Shown here one piece after another: positions 35,570-44,407 of a stretch of 64,000 bases of DNA; position 1 is the first letter of the stretch; every line of letters begins with the position of its first letter. The DNA comes from Flavobacterium beibuense F44-8 (GTDB lineage: Bacteria; Bacteroidota; Bacteroidia; Flavobacteriales; Flavobacteriaceae): assembly GCF_000769915.1 (NCBI RefSeq), contig NZ_JRLV01000004.1:186001-250000 (forward strand), given 5' to 3'. The translations under genes were made by a program, and so were the position numbers. Under the pieces are notes generated by a model. It did no database searches. It was given only the letters and a program-made list of their open reading frames with translations, and was not told where the DNA came from.

Positions 35570-37363
35570 ATGAAAATAGATAATGTGAAGTTCGATTTAA
35601 AAATTTTTAAAATCGATAAATCTTTTTATGAAATAAGAGAAAAAAAAGATGATGAAATAATTGAAATCATAAAAAATAATCATCTCAAAAAACTAAGAAG
35701 TAAATCTAAAGATTTTGATATTAAAATAGTAAATCCAAAAATTACTTATCTAGAAGAAGAAGAGTTTTCCTTTTGGTCTTACTGTTATAGGCAACCAAAA
35801 GAAAAATTTTATTGGAAAATATTTTTACCCGATGAACTTACTGAAAGTCAAAACTTTGATATAGTAGAGTTTTCTTTTGTTTTATTTATCAAATATAAAG
35901 GTGAAATCTATTGTGTAATAAGTGGAAGTGGAATGAGTGTAATAAAAAAATATATACATCCATTATTTGGTATAGAAGTCTATCAGAGATTAGCTAAACC
36001 CACTGATGATATAATAATAGAATTGGATACTCGTAGTATTGCAAATAATATATCACACAAAAAGCAAACTTTTAACATAAATCAGACAATATCTGAAACA
36101 TTGGAATATTCTGAAGTCCCTATAAAGATTAAAATAAAGATTAGAGATGAATTAAAATTTAAAGAATTTAAAAAATATGATTTAGAGAAAAATTTAGCAT
36201 TAATGGAAGTGGGTTCATATTTTTATTTAAGGAAAAAAATCGATTTTAAATATTTGAAATTTCTTATTATTGATATAGATAATATTATTAATACATACGA
36301 AGTAAAACAACTAACACTATTCTCAAAAATAAATGATGATAATCTTCTAAATAAATTAGATAATCAGCTCGTAGATATAGTTTTTGAAGATGTTCTGGCT
36401 CATAACACACCTGATAGAGTCAAATATATTCAACATGATATAATAGAAGTTGTTCATCCTTCTAAACTTGAATTATTTTATGAATGTGATAGTTTTAAAA
36501 TCAGATTTAAATCTTCTAGAGGTAAAAAAGATATTTTAATTGATGATAGATCTAAATTATACTTTGAATGTACTAAATATATTTATGAAAATACAAATAA
36601 CGTGCATGACAAGTTTAATATTAGAGGAGATTTATTCAGGTTAAATATTATTGGTTACATAAATGATAGAGAGAGTACCTATGGAAACTTTTTCTCTCAT
36701 ATAACTGCTGAAATTGATTATGATTTCAAAAAATATTTTAAAATTGATGGTCATTGGTATTTACTTGAGGATGAATTCTTAAAAATAATGAATAATGAAG
36801 CCAAAGAATATTATTCAAAATATGAACTTAAGGAAAATATTCTCTTACCTTGGTTAAAGGATGATGATGAAGATGGTTATAATAAAAGTTATAACGAATT
36901 AGCTGATTATTATGTATTAGATAAAGTTATAAGCGATAATATTGAACTATGTGATATTTTACATATTAAAGACAATCAAGTTTTCTTTATACATGTTAAA
37001 GATGGATTTAATACAAAAATGAGAGATTTATATATTCAAGTCATCCTTTCAGCTAAAAGATTATCGAATGATTTAAAAAACAATAGGGGAATTAGCTATT
37101 TAAAACAGACTCTTAAGATATATAATAAAAGAAATGAGGATAAAGAGATTAATATTGAAAATTTTATTAAAAAAATAAGGGATAAAGATTTATCTATCAA
37201 TTTTGTAATGGCCTTCAAAAATAATCATTATAAAGGAAAAAATATTCTTGAAAGAATCGATTTATGTCAATCTAACATAGCTAAGTACTCATTAGTCCAA
37301 GTAATTAAAGAAATGCAACCATATAATTTTGGTATAAACCTAATAGATATTTCTGATTTATAG
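35570..37363 (+). CDS. TIGR04141/DUF6119-like protein, solitary AT-rich gene
   Basis: A 597-residue cytoplasmic protein without signal peptide or membrane helix. Its layout fits the sporadically distributed TIGR04141 (DUF6119) family as I recall it: an N-terminal FVLFIKYKGEIYCVISGSG segment, then DTRSIANN, and near the C-terminus NELADYYVLDK, IELCDILHI and FFIHVKDG. Asp462 and Lys477 (in CDIL and IHVK) are spaced like the D...xxK of PD-(D/E)xK nucleases. Composition is unlike its neighbours: 13 of 60 bases are G or C at 36181-36240, against 23 of 60 at 33661-33720 in tex. It ends one base before the convergent CDF gene. Acquired DNA and a defence role are plausible inferences; the function is not known. 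Confidence 0.68.
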   Translation: MKIDNVKFDLKIFKIDKSFYEIREKKDDEIIEIIKNNHLKKLRSKSKDFDIKIVNPKITYLEEEEFSFWSYCYRQPKEKFYWKIFLPDELTESQNFDIVEFSFVLFIKYKGEIYCVISGSGMSVIKKYIHPLFGIEVYQRLAKPTDDIIIELDTRSIANNISHKKQTFNINQTISETLEYSEVPIKIKIKIRDELKFKEFKKYDLEKNLALMEVGSYFYLRKKIDFKYLKFLIIDIDNIINTYEVKQLTLFSKINDDNLLNKLDNQLVDIVFEDVLAHNTPDRVKYIQHDIIEVVHPSKLELFYECDSFKIRFKSSRGKKDILIDDRSKLYFECTKYIYENTNNVHDKFNIRGDLFRLNIIGYINDRESTYGNFFSHITAEIDYDFKKYFKIDGHWYLLEDEFLKIMNNEAKEYYSKYELKENILLPWLKDDDEDGYNKSYNELADYYVLDKVISDNIELCDILHIKDNQVFFIHVKDGFNTKMRDLYIQVILSAKRLSNDLKNNRGISYLKQTLKIYNKRNEDKEINIENFIKKIRDKDLSINFVMAFKNNHYKGKNILERIDLCQSNIAKYSLVQVIKEMQPYNFGINLIDISDL

Positions 37364-37364
37364 T

Positions 37365-38279
37365 TTAATCCTGCACAATAAAATCCTTAGGATCTTCCTT
37401 TTTAAATTCGGGCTGTATGTTAACGTGGTTAATTCCAAATTTATCATACAGCACATCTTCAATGTCCTGTAGCAGCAAGTTAAACTGCGATAATGTAATA
37501 TCGTGCGTACAGTCTAAATGTGCTTCCAGGTGCAGCTCCTCCTCATTTAAGTGCCAAACATGTATATGGTGCAGTTTATTAACACCTTCAATTTTGTGTA
37601 CTTCCCTAACTATAGCTTTAATGTCTATAAACTCGGGTGTGAACAGCATCAGCATTTTTGTCGACTTTATTAACAGGTCTACCCCTACCACCACCAGGTA
37701 TATAGCAATAATAAGTGTAAGTACGGCATCTACCCAGTACATTTCGAAATAATGCATCATGAGTCCGCCTACGAGCACGGCTACCGATGCCATCATGTCT
37801 GTTAATAAGTGCAGGTAAGCCGATTTCATGTTCAGGTTATGGTTGGCATCCTTTTTTAACAGCAGTACCGAGAGTCCGTTTGCCACAATACCCAGTATGG
37901 AGAACCAAATTACAAGCCCCGGCTTAATAATAACCGGATCAAAAAAGCGTGTAATAGCCTCATAAATAAGGTAAAAAGCAACAATAACAAGGGTAAGCGA
38001 ATTGACAAAAGCTGCAACCAGTTCAGATCGTTTTAACCCAAAGGTTTGGGATATGGTGGCTTTTTTACGGGAAAGTTTATGTGCCACATAACTAATTAAC
38101 AGCGAAAGAACATCGCTAAAGTTATGCAGCGCATCTGAAAGTAAAGCCAGGCTGCCGGAAATTATTCCTCCCACAACCTGGGCTATTGTTATTAGTGTAT
38201 TGAGCAGTATGGAAAAAAGCAGATTTTTCCCTTCAATTTCATGTTTATGTATTCTATGATTATGATGGTGCCTGCTCAC
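37365..38279 (-). CDS. Cation diffusion facilitator (CDF) metal exporter
   Basis: A 304-residue inner-membrane proton/metal antiporter. A His-rich N-terminus (MSRHHHNHRIHKHE) is followed by six membrane helices with SDALHNFSDVLSLL (helix 2, HxxxD metal site) and HLLTDMMASVAVLVG (helix 5, HxxxD), then a soluble C-terminal domain (HHIHVWHLNEEELHLEAHLD). Zinc is the usual substrate for this pattern. It lies 15 bases after rpiB on the same strand and is probably cotranscribed with it. Confidence 0.93.
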   Translation of the reverse strand: MSRHHHNHRIHKHEIEGKNLLFSILLNTLITIAQVVGGIISGSLALLSDALHNFSDVLSLLISYVAHKLSRKKATISQTFGLKRSELVAAFVNSLTLVIVAFYLIYEAITRFFDPVIIKPGLVIWFSILGIVANGLSVLLLKKDANHNLNMKSAYLHLLTDMMASVAVLVGGLMMHYFEMYWVDAVLTLIIAIYLVVVGVDLLIKSTKMLMLFTPEFIDIKAIVREVHKIEGVNKLHHIHVWHLNEEELHLEAHLDCTHDITLSQFNLLLQDIEDVLYDKFGINHVNIQPEFKKEDPKDFIVQD

Positions 38280-38294
38280 TACAACTTTATGTTA

Positions 38295-38723
38295 TTAACA
38301 AGGTATTTTGTTTACTCTATTTTGGTGTCTGCCGCCTTCAAATTCGGTATTTAAAAAAGTGTCTACCATTTCAACAGCCTGCTGTATAGAAGTATAACGT
38401 GCCGGTATACTAATAATGTTAGCATCATTATGTTGGCGCGCTAGCGCCGCGATTTCTTTAATCCAGCAAAGTGCAGCCCTAATTTTCTGGTGTTTGTTAA
38501 CACTCATGGCAACACCGTTACCGCTACCACATATAATAATACCAAAATCGGCAGTACCGTTTTCAACATCATTGGCAACCGGGTGTACAAAATCAGGATA
38601 GTCTACACTGTCAAAAGTGTCTGTACCATGGTTAATAACTTCTATACCTTTCTCTTCCAGGTGCTTTACAATAGCTTTTTTGTAATCAGGACCCGCGTGG
38701 TCGTTACCTATTGAAATTTTCAT
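38295..38723 (-). CDS. rpiB: Ribose-5-phosphate isomerase B
   Basis: A 142-residue RpiB/LacA-type isomerase of the pentose phosphate pathway. ISIGNDHAGPDYKKAIVKHL is the N-terminal signature, GIIICGSGNGVAMSVNKHQ contains the catalytic Cys, and RAALCWIKEIAALARQHNDA is conserved. Length is normal. Its start faces the 626-base AT-rich gap. Confidence 0.95.
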   Translation of the reverse strand: MKISIGNDHAGPDYKKAIVKHLEEKGIEVINHGTDTFDSVDYPDFVHPVANDVENGTADFGIIICGSGNGVAMSVNKHQKIRAALCWIKEIAALARQHNDANIISIPARYTSIQQAVEMVDTFLNTEFEGGRHQNRVNKIPC

Positions 38724-39349
38724 ACTTTAAAATGTATTTATAAATAAACTTATTGCTGCAAAGTTACCAAGATTTAAGCATCTGTAATATTATTAAAAGG
38801 GTTTTTATGTTTTATGCCTGATTTTCAGTACCCTTACGTTTTATAAATATGTTAAAATATTGAATTGTTAATAGAATATGTAAGTGTACTGAAAACTAAG
38901 TAGTTAAATTTTAACAGTTATTGTTAATAAGTTAACAACAGAAAAAAGAAAGTTTTTTAAAACTGTAACGATAAATTTTGTAATCAAAAACCTAACTTTT
39001 AAAACCAAATTTATTTCTTAGAATTTCTTTGAAAGTTATGAAAAGGTTAACAGGGGTTATTAACAGTAATCAACAGGGTAAGTTTTCAAACAAAATAATT
39101 AAAAAACAGTAATTAACCATTGTTAATAACCTATACCCTATTTTTAGGAAAACCTTTATTACTAATTATTTACAATTTCTTAACTTTGTTAATACCTTTG
39201 TATAAAATTGTATAACTCGCTGAAAAAACAAATTAGCCAAAAGTTATTCCTACTATTAACAAGCAATAATAACCATCATTTAATTTTTAAAATTTTTAAA
39301 AAGGATTTATTGTTTTTAATGTATGTTGAAAACCTTAATAACTTTTACG
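38724..39349. other. AT-rich gene-free region with TTAACA cluster, candidate oriC
   Basis: No open reading frame of note lies in these 626 bases, the longest gap in the window. The hexamer TTAACA occurs nine times on either strand between 38866 and 39261, where by base composition less than one is expected. Three copies extend to TTATTAACA/TGTTAATAA (38922-38930, 39057-39065, 39121-39129), which agrees with the DnaA box TTATCCACA at 7 of 9 positions. A very AT-rich end (two tandem AATTTTTAA copies, 39282-39299) could unwind. Gene direction switches here from mainly leftward to mainly rightward, and parS-like sites lie about 17 kb away. Origin function is inferred; no exact TTATCCACA was seen. 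Confidence 0.45.
38759..38766 (-). promoter_or_regulatory. -7 promoter box of rpiB
   Basis: The minus strand reads TAACTTTG, matching TAnnTTTG, 35 bases upstream of the rpiB start. No TTG is present at the usual distance. Confidence 0.45.
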
Positions 39350-39589
39350 CTATACAATTTTGAGATTATTTGAGTCTTCTAAGTTTTTGAGTATCTCTTT
39401 TACGGTATCTAAGTCGTTAGTGTGAACTTTGAGTTTGATTCCGCCCAGGGCATGGGAGTAAAGCGGAGCTATGGCTGTAATGGTTTCGTTCTCGAAATAG
39501 AAGTTTATTCCGGCTTCTGTTAATAAGTGCCTCAGGATAGCTATTTCGTGCGGATAGCTAAACACGGCGGCTGTGATAAAGTCCTTCAT
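39350..39589 (-). CDS. DUF2007-like small protein (putative signal-transducing)
   Basis: A 79-residue soluble alpha-beta protein (VFSYPHEIAILRHLLTEAGI, then GIKLKVHTNDLDTVKEILKN). The pattern matches DUF2007, a ferredoxin-like fold sometimes fused to signalling proteins and of unknown role. It is a lone leftward gene between the AT-rich gap and rnr. Confidence 0.75.
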   Translation of the reverse strand: MKDFITAAVFSYPHEIAILRHLLTEAGINFYFENETITAIAPLYSHALGGIKLKVHTNDLDTVKEILKNLEDSNNLKIV

Positions 39590-39707
39590 ACGTAAATGAG
39601 ATTCAGTATTCTCCGTATAAATTTAGTAAGTAAATAGTTATTATTTCATTAATTGTACTAACTATTCTATAAGTAATTCGTAATTTTCAGCAATATTTAA
39701 ACTATAT

Positions 39708-41897
39708 ATGAGTAAAAAAAGAAACGGAAAACCGTCTGTGAAAAGAGAAAAAGACTTTTCCAGGAAAATTTTTAAAATACTCTCTAAAGATCCAAATAAA
39801 CTATTTAACTACAAGCAGATAGCTGCTGCACTGGAACTAAACGATACCAAAAGCAGAAACGAGATTATTAAAGAGTTGAAATTTCTTGCCTCTAAAGAAA
39901 CGATTGAAGAAGTAGAGAGAGGCAAATACAGGGTTGTATCTAAAGCCGATTATATTGAAGGTGTGATAGATATGACCAGCAGAAGGACTGCCTACTTTGT
40001 GAGTGATGAACTTGAAGACGATATATTTATCCCTACCGCAAACCTTAACAAAGCCCTAGACGGCGATAAGGTTAAGGTATATATTTATAACCGTAGGAGA
40101 GGACGAAGACCTGAAGGTGAGGTAGTTGAGATTATTGAAAGGGCAAGGGTAGAATTTGTGGGTGTTATAGACATCCAGAAGAATTTTGCTTTTGTGAGTA
40201 CGGCAAACCCTAAAATGTATACCGATATTTTTATTCCTAAAAATAAACTGGGCAATGCTCAGGACGGGGATGTGGTACTGGTAAAGATAGACGACTGGCC
40301 TGCGAAGGCAGACAGCCCGTTTGGAGAGGTTTTAAGGGTACTTGGACGCCCTGGTGAACACAATACCGAGATACACGCTATTTTGGCCGAATACGGGCTT
40401 CCTTACGATTTCCCTGTAGATGTTGAGGCGTATGCCCAAAAAATTGATACTTCCATCAAGGAAGAGGAAATTGCCAACAGGAGAGATATGAGAAAGGTAT
40501 TAACCTTTACCATTGACCCTAAGGATGCTAAGGATTTTGATGATGCCTTATCGTTCCAGGTACTTGAAAACGGTAACTATGAGGTAGGTATTCATATTGC
40601 CGATGTATCGTATTATCTTGAAGAAGGTACCTTACTGGATGAAGAGGCTTTTAACAGGGCAACATCAGTATATCTGGTAGATAGGGTAGTACCAATGCTA
40701 CCGGAGGTACTGTCTAACTTTGCCTGTTCACTAAGACCACATGAGGAGAAATATACGTTCTCTGCAGTGTTTGAAATTAATGAGAAAGCAGAGGTTGTTA
40801 ACCAATGGTTTGGTCGTACTGCTATTTATTCTGATCAGCGTTTTGCTTATGAGGAAGCCCAGCATATTATTGAAACCAAAGGAAATACCATCCCTCAGGA
40901 AATATCGTTAACAGGGGAGGAGTACCAAATAAACGGTGATATACGGCATGCTGTTATTAAGCTTGATGAGCTGGCTAAAATATTACGCAGAAAGCGTATG
41001 CAGCATGGTGCAATTTCGTTTGATAAGGTAGAAGTAAAGTTCCATCTTAATGAAGCTTCCGAACCTACCGGTGTGTACTTTAAAGTAGCTAAAGATGCTA
41101 ATCACCTTATTGAGGAATTTATGCTGTTGGCCAACAGGAAAGTGGCAGAGTTTATTGGTAAGCAACAGCCTAAAAAGACTTTTGTATACCGTATTCACGA
41201 TGAACCGGACGAAGATAAACTATTTAACTTACAGTCGGTTATATCAAAATTCGGTTATAATATCAACTTCAGGTCTAAAGATTCGGTATCAAAATCACTG
41301 AATAATCTTTTAGCCGAAGTTCAGGGTAAAAAAGAACAGAATCTTGTGGATACATTGGCTATTCGTAGTATGAGTAAGGCAATATATTCTACTGATAACA
41401 TAGGTCATTACGGACTTGCGTTTGATTATTATTCGCATTTTACCTCACCAATTCGTCGTTATCCTGATGTTATGGCACACAGATTGTTACAACATTATCT
41501 GGATGGAGGCAAATCTGTAGATGAGCAGGCGTATGAAGAGAAATGCAAACATTCGTCTGACATGGAAAACCTTGCAGCTAATGCCGAGCGTGATAGTATT
41601 AAGTACATGCAGGTTAAGTACATGCTGGATCATAAAGACGAGGAGTTCTTAGGTGTAATATCGGGTGTTACCGAATGGGGTATTTATGTTGAGATCGTTT
41701 CAAACAAATGTGAAGGCATGTGCCGCATAAGAGAAATAAATGATGATTATTACACTTTTGATGAAAAGCAATATGCTTTGGTAGGGCAGGTTTCCCACAA
41801 TTTATTACAGCTGGGTGACGAGGTTTACGTTAAGGTAAAAAATGCCGATCTGGTTAAAAAGCAGCTTGATTTTCAGTACCTCGGTAAGAAAGAGTAA
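39708..41897 (+). CDS. rnr: Ribonuclease R
   Basis: A 729-residue 3'-5' exoribonuclease of the RNase II/R family, for degradation of structured RNA. An N-terminal winged helix (residues 15-75), cold-shock-type domains, the RNB catalytic centre TIDPKDAKDFDDALSFQVLE (about residue 265) with the conserved Asp cluster, SPIRRYPDVMAHRLLQHYL, and a C-terminal S1 domain (GVISGVTEWGIYVEIVSNKC) are all visible. A basic start (MSKKRNGKPSVKREKDFSRK) fits RNA binding. First clear rightward gene after the strand switch. Confidence 0.97.
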   Translation: MSKKRNGKPSVKREKDFSRKIFKILSKDPNKLFNYKQIAAALELNDTKSRNEIIKELKFLASKETIEEVERGKYRVVSKADYIEGVIDMTSRRTAYFVSDELEDDIFIPTANLNKALDGDKVKVYIYNRRRGRRPEGEVVEIIERARVEFVGVIDIQKNFAFVSTANPKMYTDIFIPKNKLGNAQDGDVVLVKIDDWPAKADSPFGEVLRVLGRPGEHNTEIHAILAEYGLPYDFPVDVEAYAQKIDTSIKEEEIANRRDMRKVLTFTIDPKDAKDFDDALSFQVLENGNYEVGIHIADVSYYLEEGTLLDEEAFNRATSVYLVDRVVPMLPEVLSNFACSLRPHEEKYTFSAVFEINEKAEVVNQWFGRTAIYSDQRFAYEEAQHIIETKGNTIPQEISLTGEEYQINGDIRHAVIKLDELAKILRRKRMQHGAISFDKVEVKFHLNEASEPTGVYFKVAKDANHLIEEFMLLANRKVAEFIGKQQPKKTFVYRIHDEPDEDKLFNLQSVISKFGYNINFRSKDSVSKSLNNLLAEVQGKKEQNLVDTLAIRSMSKAIYSTDNIGHYGLAFDYYSHFTSPIRRYPDVMAHRLLQHYLDGGKSVDEQAYEEKCKHSSDMENLAANAERDSIKYMQVKYMLDHKDEEFLGVISGVTEWGIYVEIVSNKCEGMCRIREINDDYYTFDEKQYALVGQVSHNLLQLGDEVYVKVKNADLVKKQLDFQYLGKKE

Positions 41898-41918
41898 TCA
41901 ATCAAAAATTAATATATC

Positions 41919-42581
41919 ATGAAAAAACTAATTGTGGCATTATTGCTTTTTTCGGGTAGCCTGTTTGCTCAGGAAACCAGGAATCTGGGGGATTTTTCTA
42001 CTGTAAAGGTATTTGACCAGATTCATGTTTTAATGGTGAAATCAAATGAGAACAAGATTGTTATATCAGGTCATGATTCTCAGGATGTGGAAGTTGTAAA
42101 CAAGAAAGATGAAGTAAAAATAAGAATGAAGTTTTCCAAACTCCTTCAGGGTGATGATATATCGGTTACATTGTATTACAAATATGTAGACCAGGTGGAA
42201 GCCAGTGAAGGTGCTTATGTTTCATCTGAAGATACTTTTAAAGCAGTTGCCTTTGAGCTTAATGCTAAAGAAGGAGCTCAAATTAAACTGAATCTGGATG
42301 TTGATAAACTTAAAAGTAAAATCAAATCGGGTGCTATATTAACCATTAACGGTAAGGCTTCTAACCATGATGTAAGTATTAATTCGGGAGGAATTCTAAA
42401 CTCTAAAGATCTTAATACGGCACAAACTTCTGTAAGTATAACAGCAGGAGGAGAGGCCGATGTTTTTGCTACTGATTTTGTAGATGCCAAAACTACAGGG
42501 GGCGGTGATATTGATATTTATGGCGATCCTAAGCAGGTAAACAAAACCAATAATATAGGTGGTAATATCAATGTTATGTAA
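41919..42581 (+). CDS. Exported DUF2807 (head GIN) adhesin-like protein
   Basis: A 220-residue protein with a signal peptide (MKKLIVALLLFSGSLFAQ) and a repetitive beta-strand body typical of DUF2807, a beta-helix domain found in putative adhesins of Bacteroidota. Short Gly/Ser turns recur (SINSGGILNSKDLN, SITAGGEADVFATD, TTGGGDIDIYGDPKQV). It lies 21 bases after rnr and may share its transcript. The next gene encodes a related protein. Role unknown. Confidence 0.85.
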   Translation: MKKLIVALLLFSGSLFAQETRNLGDFSTVKVFDQIHVLMVKSNENKIVISGHDSQDVEVVNKKDEVKIRMKFSKLLQGDDISVTLYYKYVDQVEASEGAYVSSEDTFKAVAFELNAKEGAQIKLNLDVDKLKSKIKSGAILTINGKASNHDVSINSGGILNSKDLNTAQTSVSITAGGEADVFATDFVDAKTTGGGDIDIYGDPKQVNKTNNIGGNINVM

Positions 42582-42607
42582 TTAATTACCTGATTAAAAA
42601 TTAGATG

Positions 42608-42644
42608 TCCTGATAAGCCGGTAAGGTTTATCGGGATTTTTTTT
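42608..42644 (+). terminator. Terminator after the first DUF2807 gene
   Basis: Stem TCCTGATAA (42608-42616) with TTATCGGGA (42628-42636), one G-T pair, followed by eight T residues. Confidence 0.8.
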
Positions 42645-42711
42645 ACTTTAACTGTAACAGTTTGATATACAAACCTGTCTTTATGTAAATGATCAACTAA
42701 TTTTAAAGGAC

Positions 42712-43362
42712 ATGAAAAAGTTATTTTTAATAGCAGCTATTGCGGTATTTCAGTTAGCCACTGCACAAAAAACAGTAGAAATTAAAAGCTTTGATAAGCT
42801 TGCCATAAGTGGAAATGTAGAAGTGTATATGGTTGAATCTTCTGAAAACAAGCTAATTATTGGTGAAGGAGAAGATACATTACAGGTAAGTTCTGAAGAG
42901 GGTAATCTTGTTTTAAGTAATTCGGCCTCAACTGCTGAGGTTATTATCCATTTTAACGGACCTATTAATCAGATAGCTCTTTCGGGACCAATAGAAATGT
43001 TAGTAAAAGGTACTATTAATTCAAAATACTTACAATTAAGTGTTGATGGCGGTACCGAACTGAACTGTTCTGTTTATGCCGAAAATATGAGTGTGGCAGC
43101 TTCTTCAGGATCTGAAATTGTATTAAAAGGTAATGCAAAACAACTTGAAATTCATGCAGCAAGCGGCTGTGAACTAAATGCCAGTAAGCTGAAAACAGAA
43201 AACACTACAGTTTATATTGCATCGGGCGCCGAGGTTTCTGTTTATGCTACCGGTGTGGTAAATGCAGTGGTAGCATCGGGTGCAGAACTTGCTATTCATG
43301 GTAACCCCGATAAGATAAATGAAACTAAGGCTAACAATGCCGAAATTACTATTGTAAAATAG
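42712..43362 (+). CDS. Exported DUF2807 (head GIN) adhesin-like protein, second copy
   Basis: A 216-residue protein with signal peptide MKKLFLIAAIAVFQLATAQ and the same beta-helix style repeats as its upstream neighbour (TVEIKSFDKLAISGNVEVYM; VVASGAELAIHGNPDK). The two are diverged paralogues separated by a terminator, so each probably has its own promoter. Probably periplasmic or surface located; function unknown. Confidence 0.82.
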   Translation: MKKLFLIAAIAVFQLATAQKTVEIKSFDKLAISGNVEVYMVESSENKLIIGEGEDTLQVSSEEGNLVLSNSASTAEVIIHFNGPINQIALSGPIEMLVKGTINSKYLQLSVDGGTELNCSVYAENMSVAASSGSEIVLKGNAKQLEIHAASGCELNASKLKTENTTVYIASGAEVSVYATGVVNAVVASGAELAIHGNPDKINETKANNAEITIVK

Positions 43363-43453
43363 TTAGTATCCCATTGATTTACATTTATCTTTAGCACGGT
43401 TGTTTTTATTTAAAAATTTAAAATACTAACTTGCATCACTCTAATTTTAGTTG

Positions 43454-44140
43454 ATGTTACAGGATATTTTAAGCGCCGTATCTATTGGTTTCATTTTAAG
43501 TATTATGCCGGGAGCAGTTTTTTTTGTACTGCTTGAAACCAGTGTTATTAAAGGTTTTAGGGCTGCATTGGCATTTGATCTTGGTGCTATATTTTCAGAC
43601 ATTATTTTTATTCTTATAGCTTATTTCAGTAGTTATAAATTACTTCAGAATATTAAAGATGAGCCTGCCTTATTTACATTTGGCGGGCTCATTATGATTA
43701 CATACGGTATCATTTCATTTATAAAGATTAATAAATCGGCTAAAAATGAGATTATAGATGATGCCTCCCGCGATATTATTAAGAAGAACTATTTCAGCCT
43801 GTTTGCAAAGGGTTTCCTGCTTAATTTTATCAATATAGGCGTATTGGGCTTCTGGCTGGCAATTATCATTACCTGGGGGCCGCAATTGGATTTAGATCCA
43901 ACGAGAATATTTATATTCTTTACCGCCATTATATGTACTTATCTTTTAATAGATATTGGTAAAATTATGCTGGCTAAACAGCTAAGAAGTAAACTTACCA
44001 TTAGTAACATTTCTAAAATAAAAAAAGCTATCAGTATTATCCTTATGGTATTTGGATTTGCTTTATTAATACAGGGTTGGTTCCCCGCAGAAAAGAAACT
44101 AATGGACGAGGCTTTTGATAAGCTGGAGAATAAGAAGTAA
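43454..44140 (+). CDS. LysE-family translocator
   Basis: A 228-residue inner-membrane protein with six hydrophobic helices and the N-terminal GFILSIMPGAVFFVLLETSV, the PGP/PGA-type signature of LysE/RhtB amino-acid exporters. I use the ATG at 43454; a TTG one codon earlier is also in frame. Substrate unknown. It is followed by a bidirectional terminator shared with tRNA-Cys. Confidence 0.87.
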   Translation: MLQDILSAVSIGFILSIMPGAVFFVLLETSVIKGFRAALAFDLGAIFSDIIFILIAYFSSYKLLQNIKDEPALFTFGGLIMITYGIISFIKINKSAKNEIIDDASRDIIKKNYFSLFAKGFLLNFINIGVLGFWLAIIITWGPQLDLDPTRIFIFFTAIICTYLLIDIGKIMLAKQLRSKLTISNISKIKKAISIILMVFGFALLIQGWFPAEKKLMDEAFDKLENKK

Positions 44141-44162
44141 TAAATCAAAAACGATATAAAAT

Positions 44163-44197
44163 AAAAAAAGCTATCATGAAAATGATAGCTTTTTTTG
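44163..44197. terminator. Bidirectional terminator of LysE gene and tRNA-Cys
   Basis: Stem AGCTATCAT (44169-44177) with ATGATAGCT (44182-44190), flanked by seven A and seven T residues. Confidence 0.85.
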
Positions 44198-44272
44198 TGG
44201 AGGCATCGAGCGGATTCGAACCGCTGTAGCAGGTTTTGCAGACCTGTGCCTAAGCCCCTCGGCCACGATGCC
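44198..44272 (-). tRNA. tRNA-Cys (GCA), CCA encoded
   Basis: Read on the minus strand, a complete cloverleaf is seen: acceptor GGCATCG with CGATGCC, discriminator U (usual for tRNA-Cys), encoded CCA, anticodon loop TCTGCAA with anticodon GCA on a CAGG/CCTG stem, and T-arm with GGTTCGAATCC. Total 75 bases with CCA. A terminator follows directly. Confidence 0.95.
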
Positions 44273-44407
44273 CTTTTGGTTATGGTTGGCAAATTTACAT
44301 ATATTTTGCAGTAACGCAAGAAAATTTACCAGTAAAATTAAACTTTATACAAAGTTATCGCAATATATAATGTTTTATTTTACTATAAGTTATTATTACT
44401 GAAAAGT

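Noticed and set aside
38866..39261. The TTAACA cluster as a CRISPR-like array.
   Set aside because: Copies are short, in both orientations and irregularly spaced, and no cas genes are near.
43939..44319. A 126-codon minus-strand frame spanning tRNA-Cys and the end of the LysE gene.
   Set aside because: It runs through the tRNA and a terminator and is antisense to a recognised transporter.
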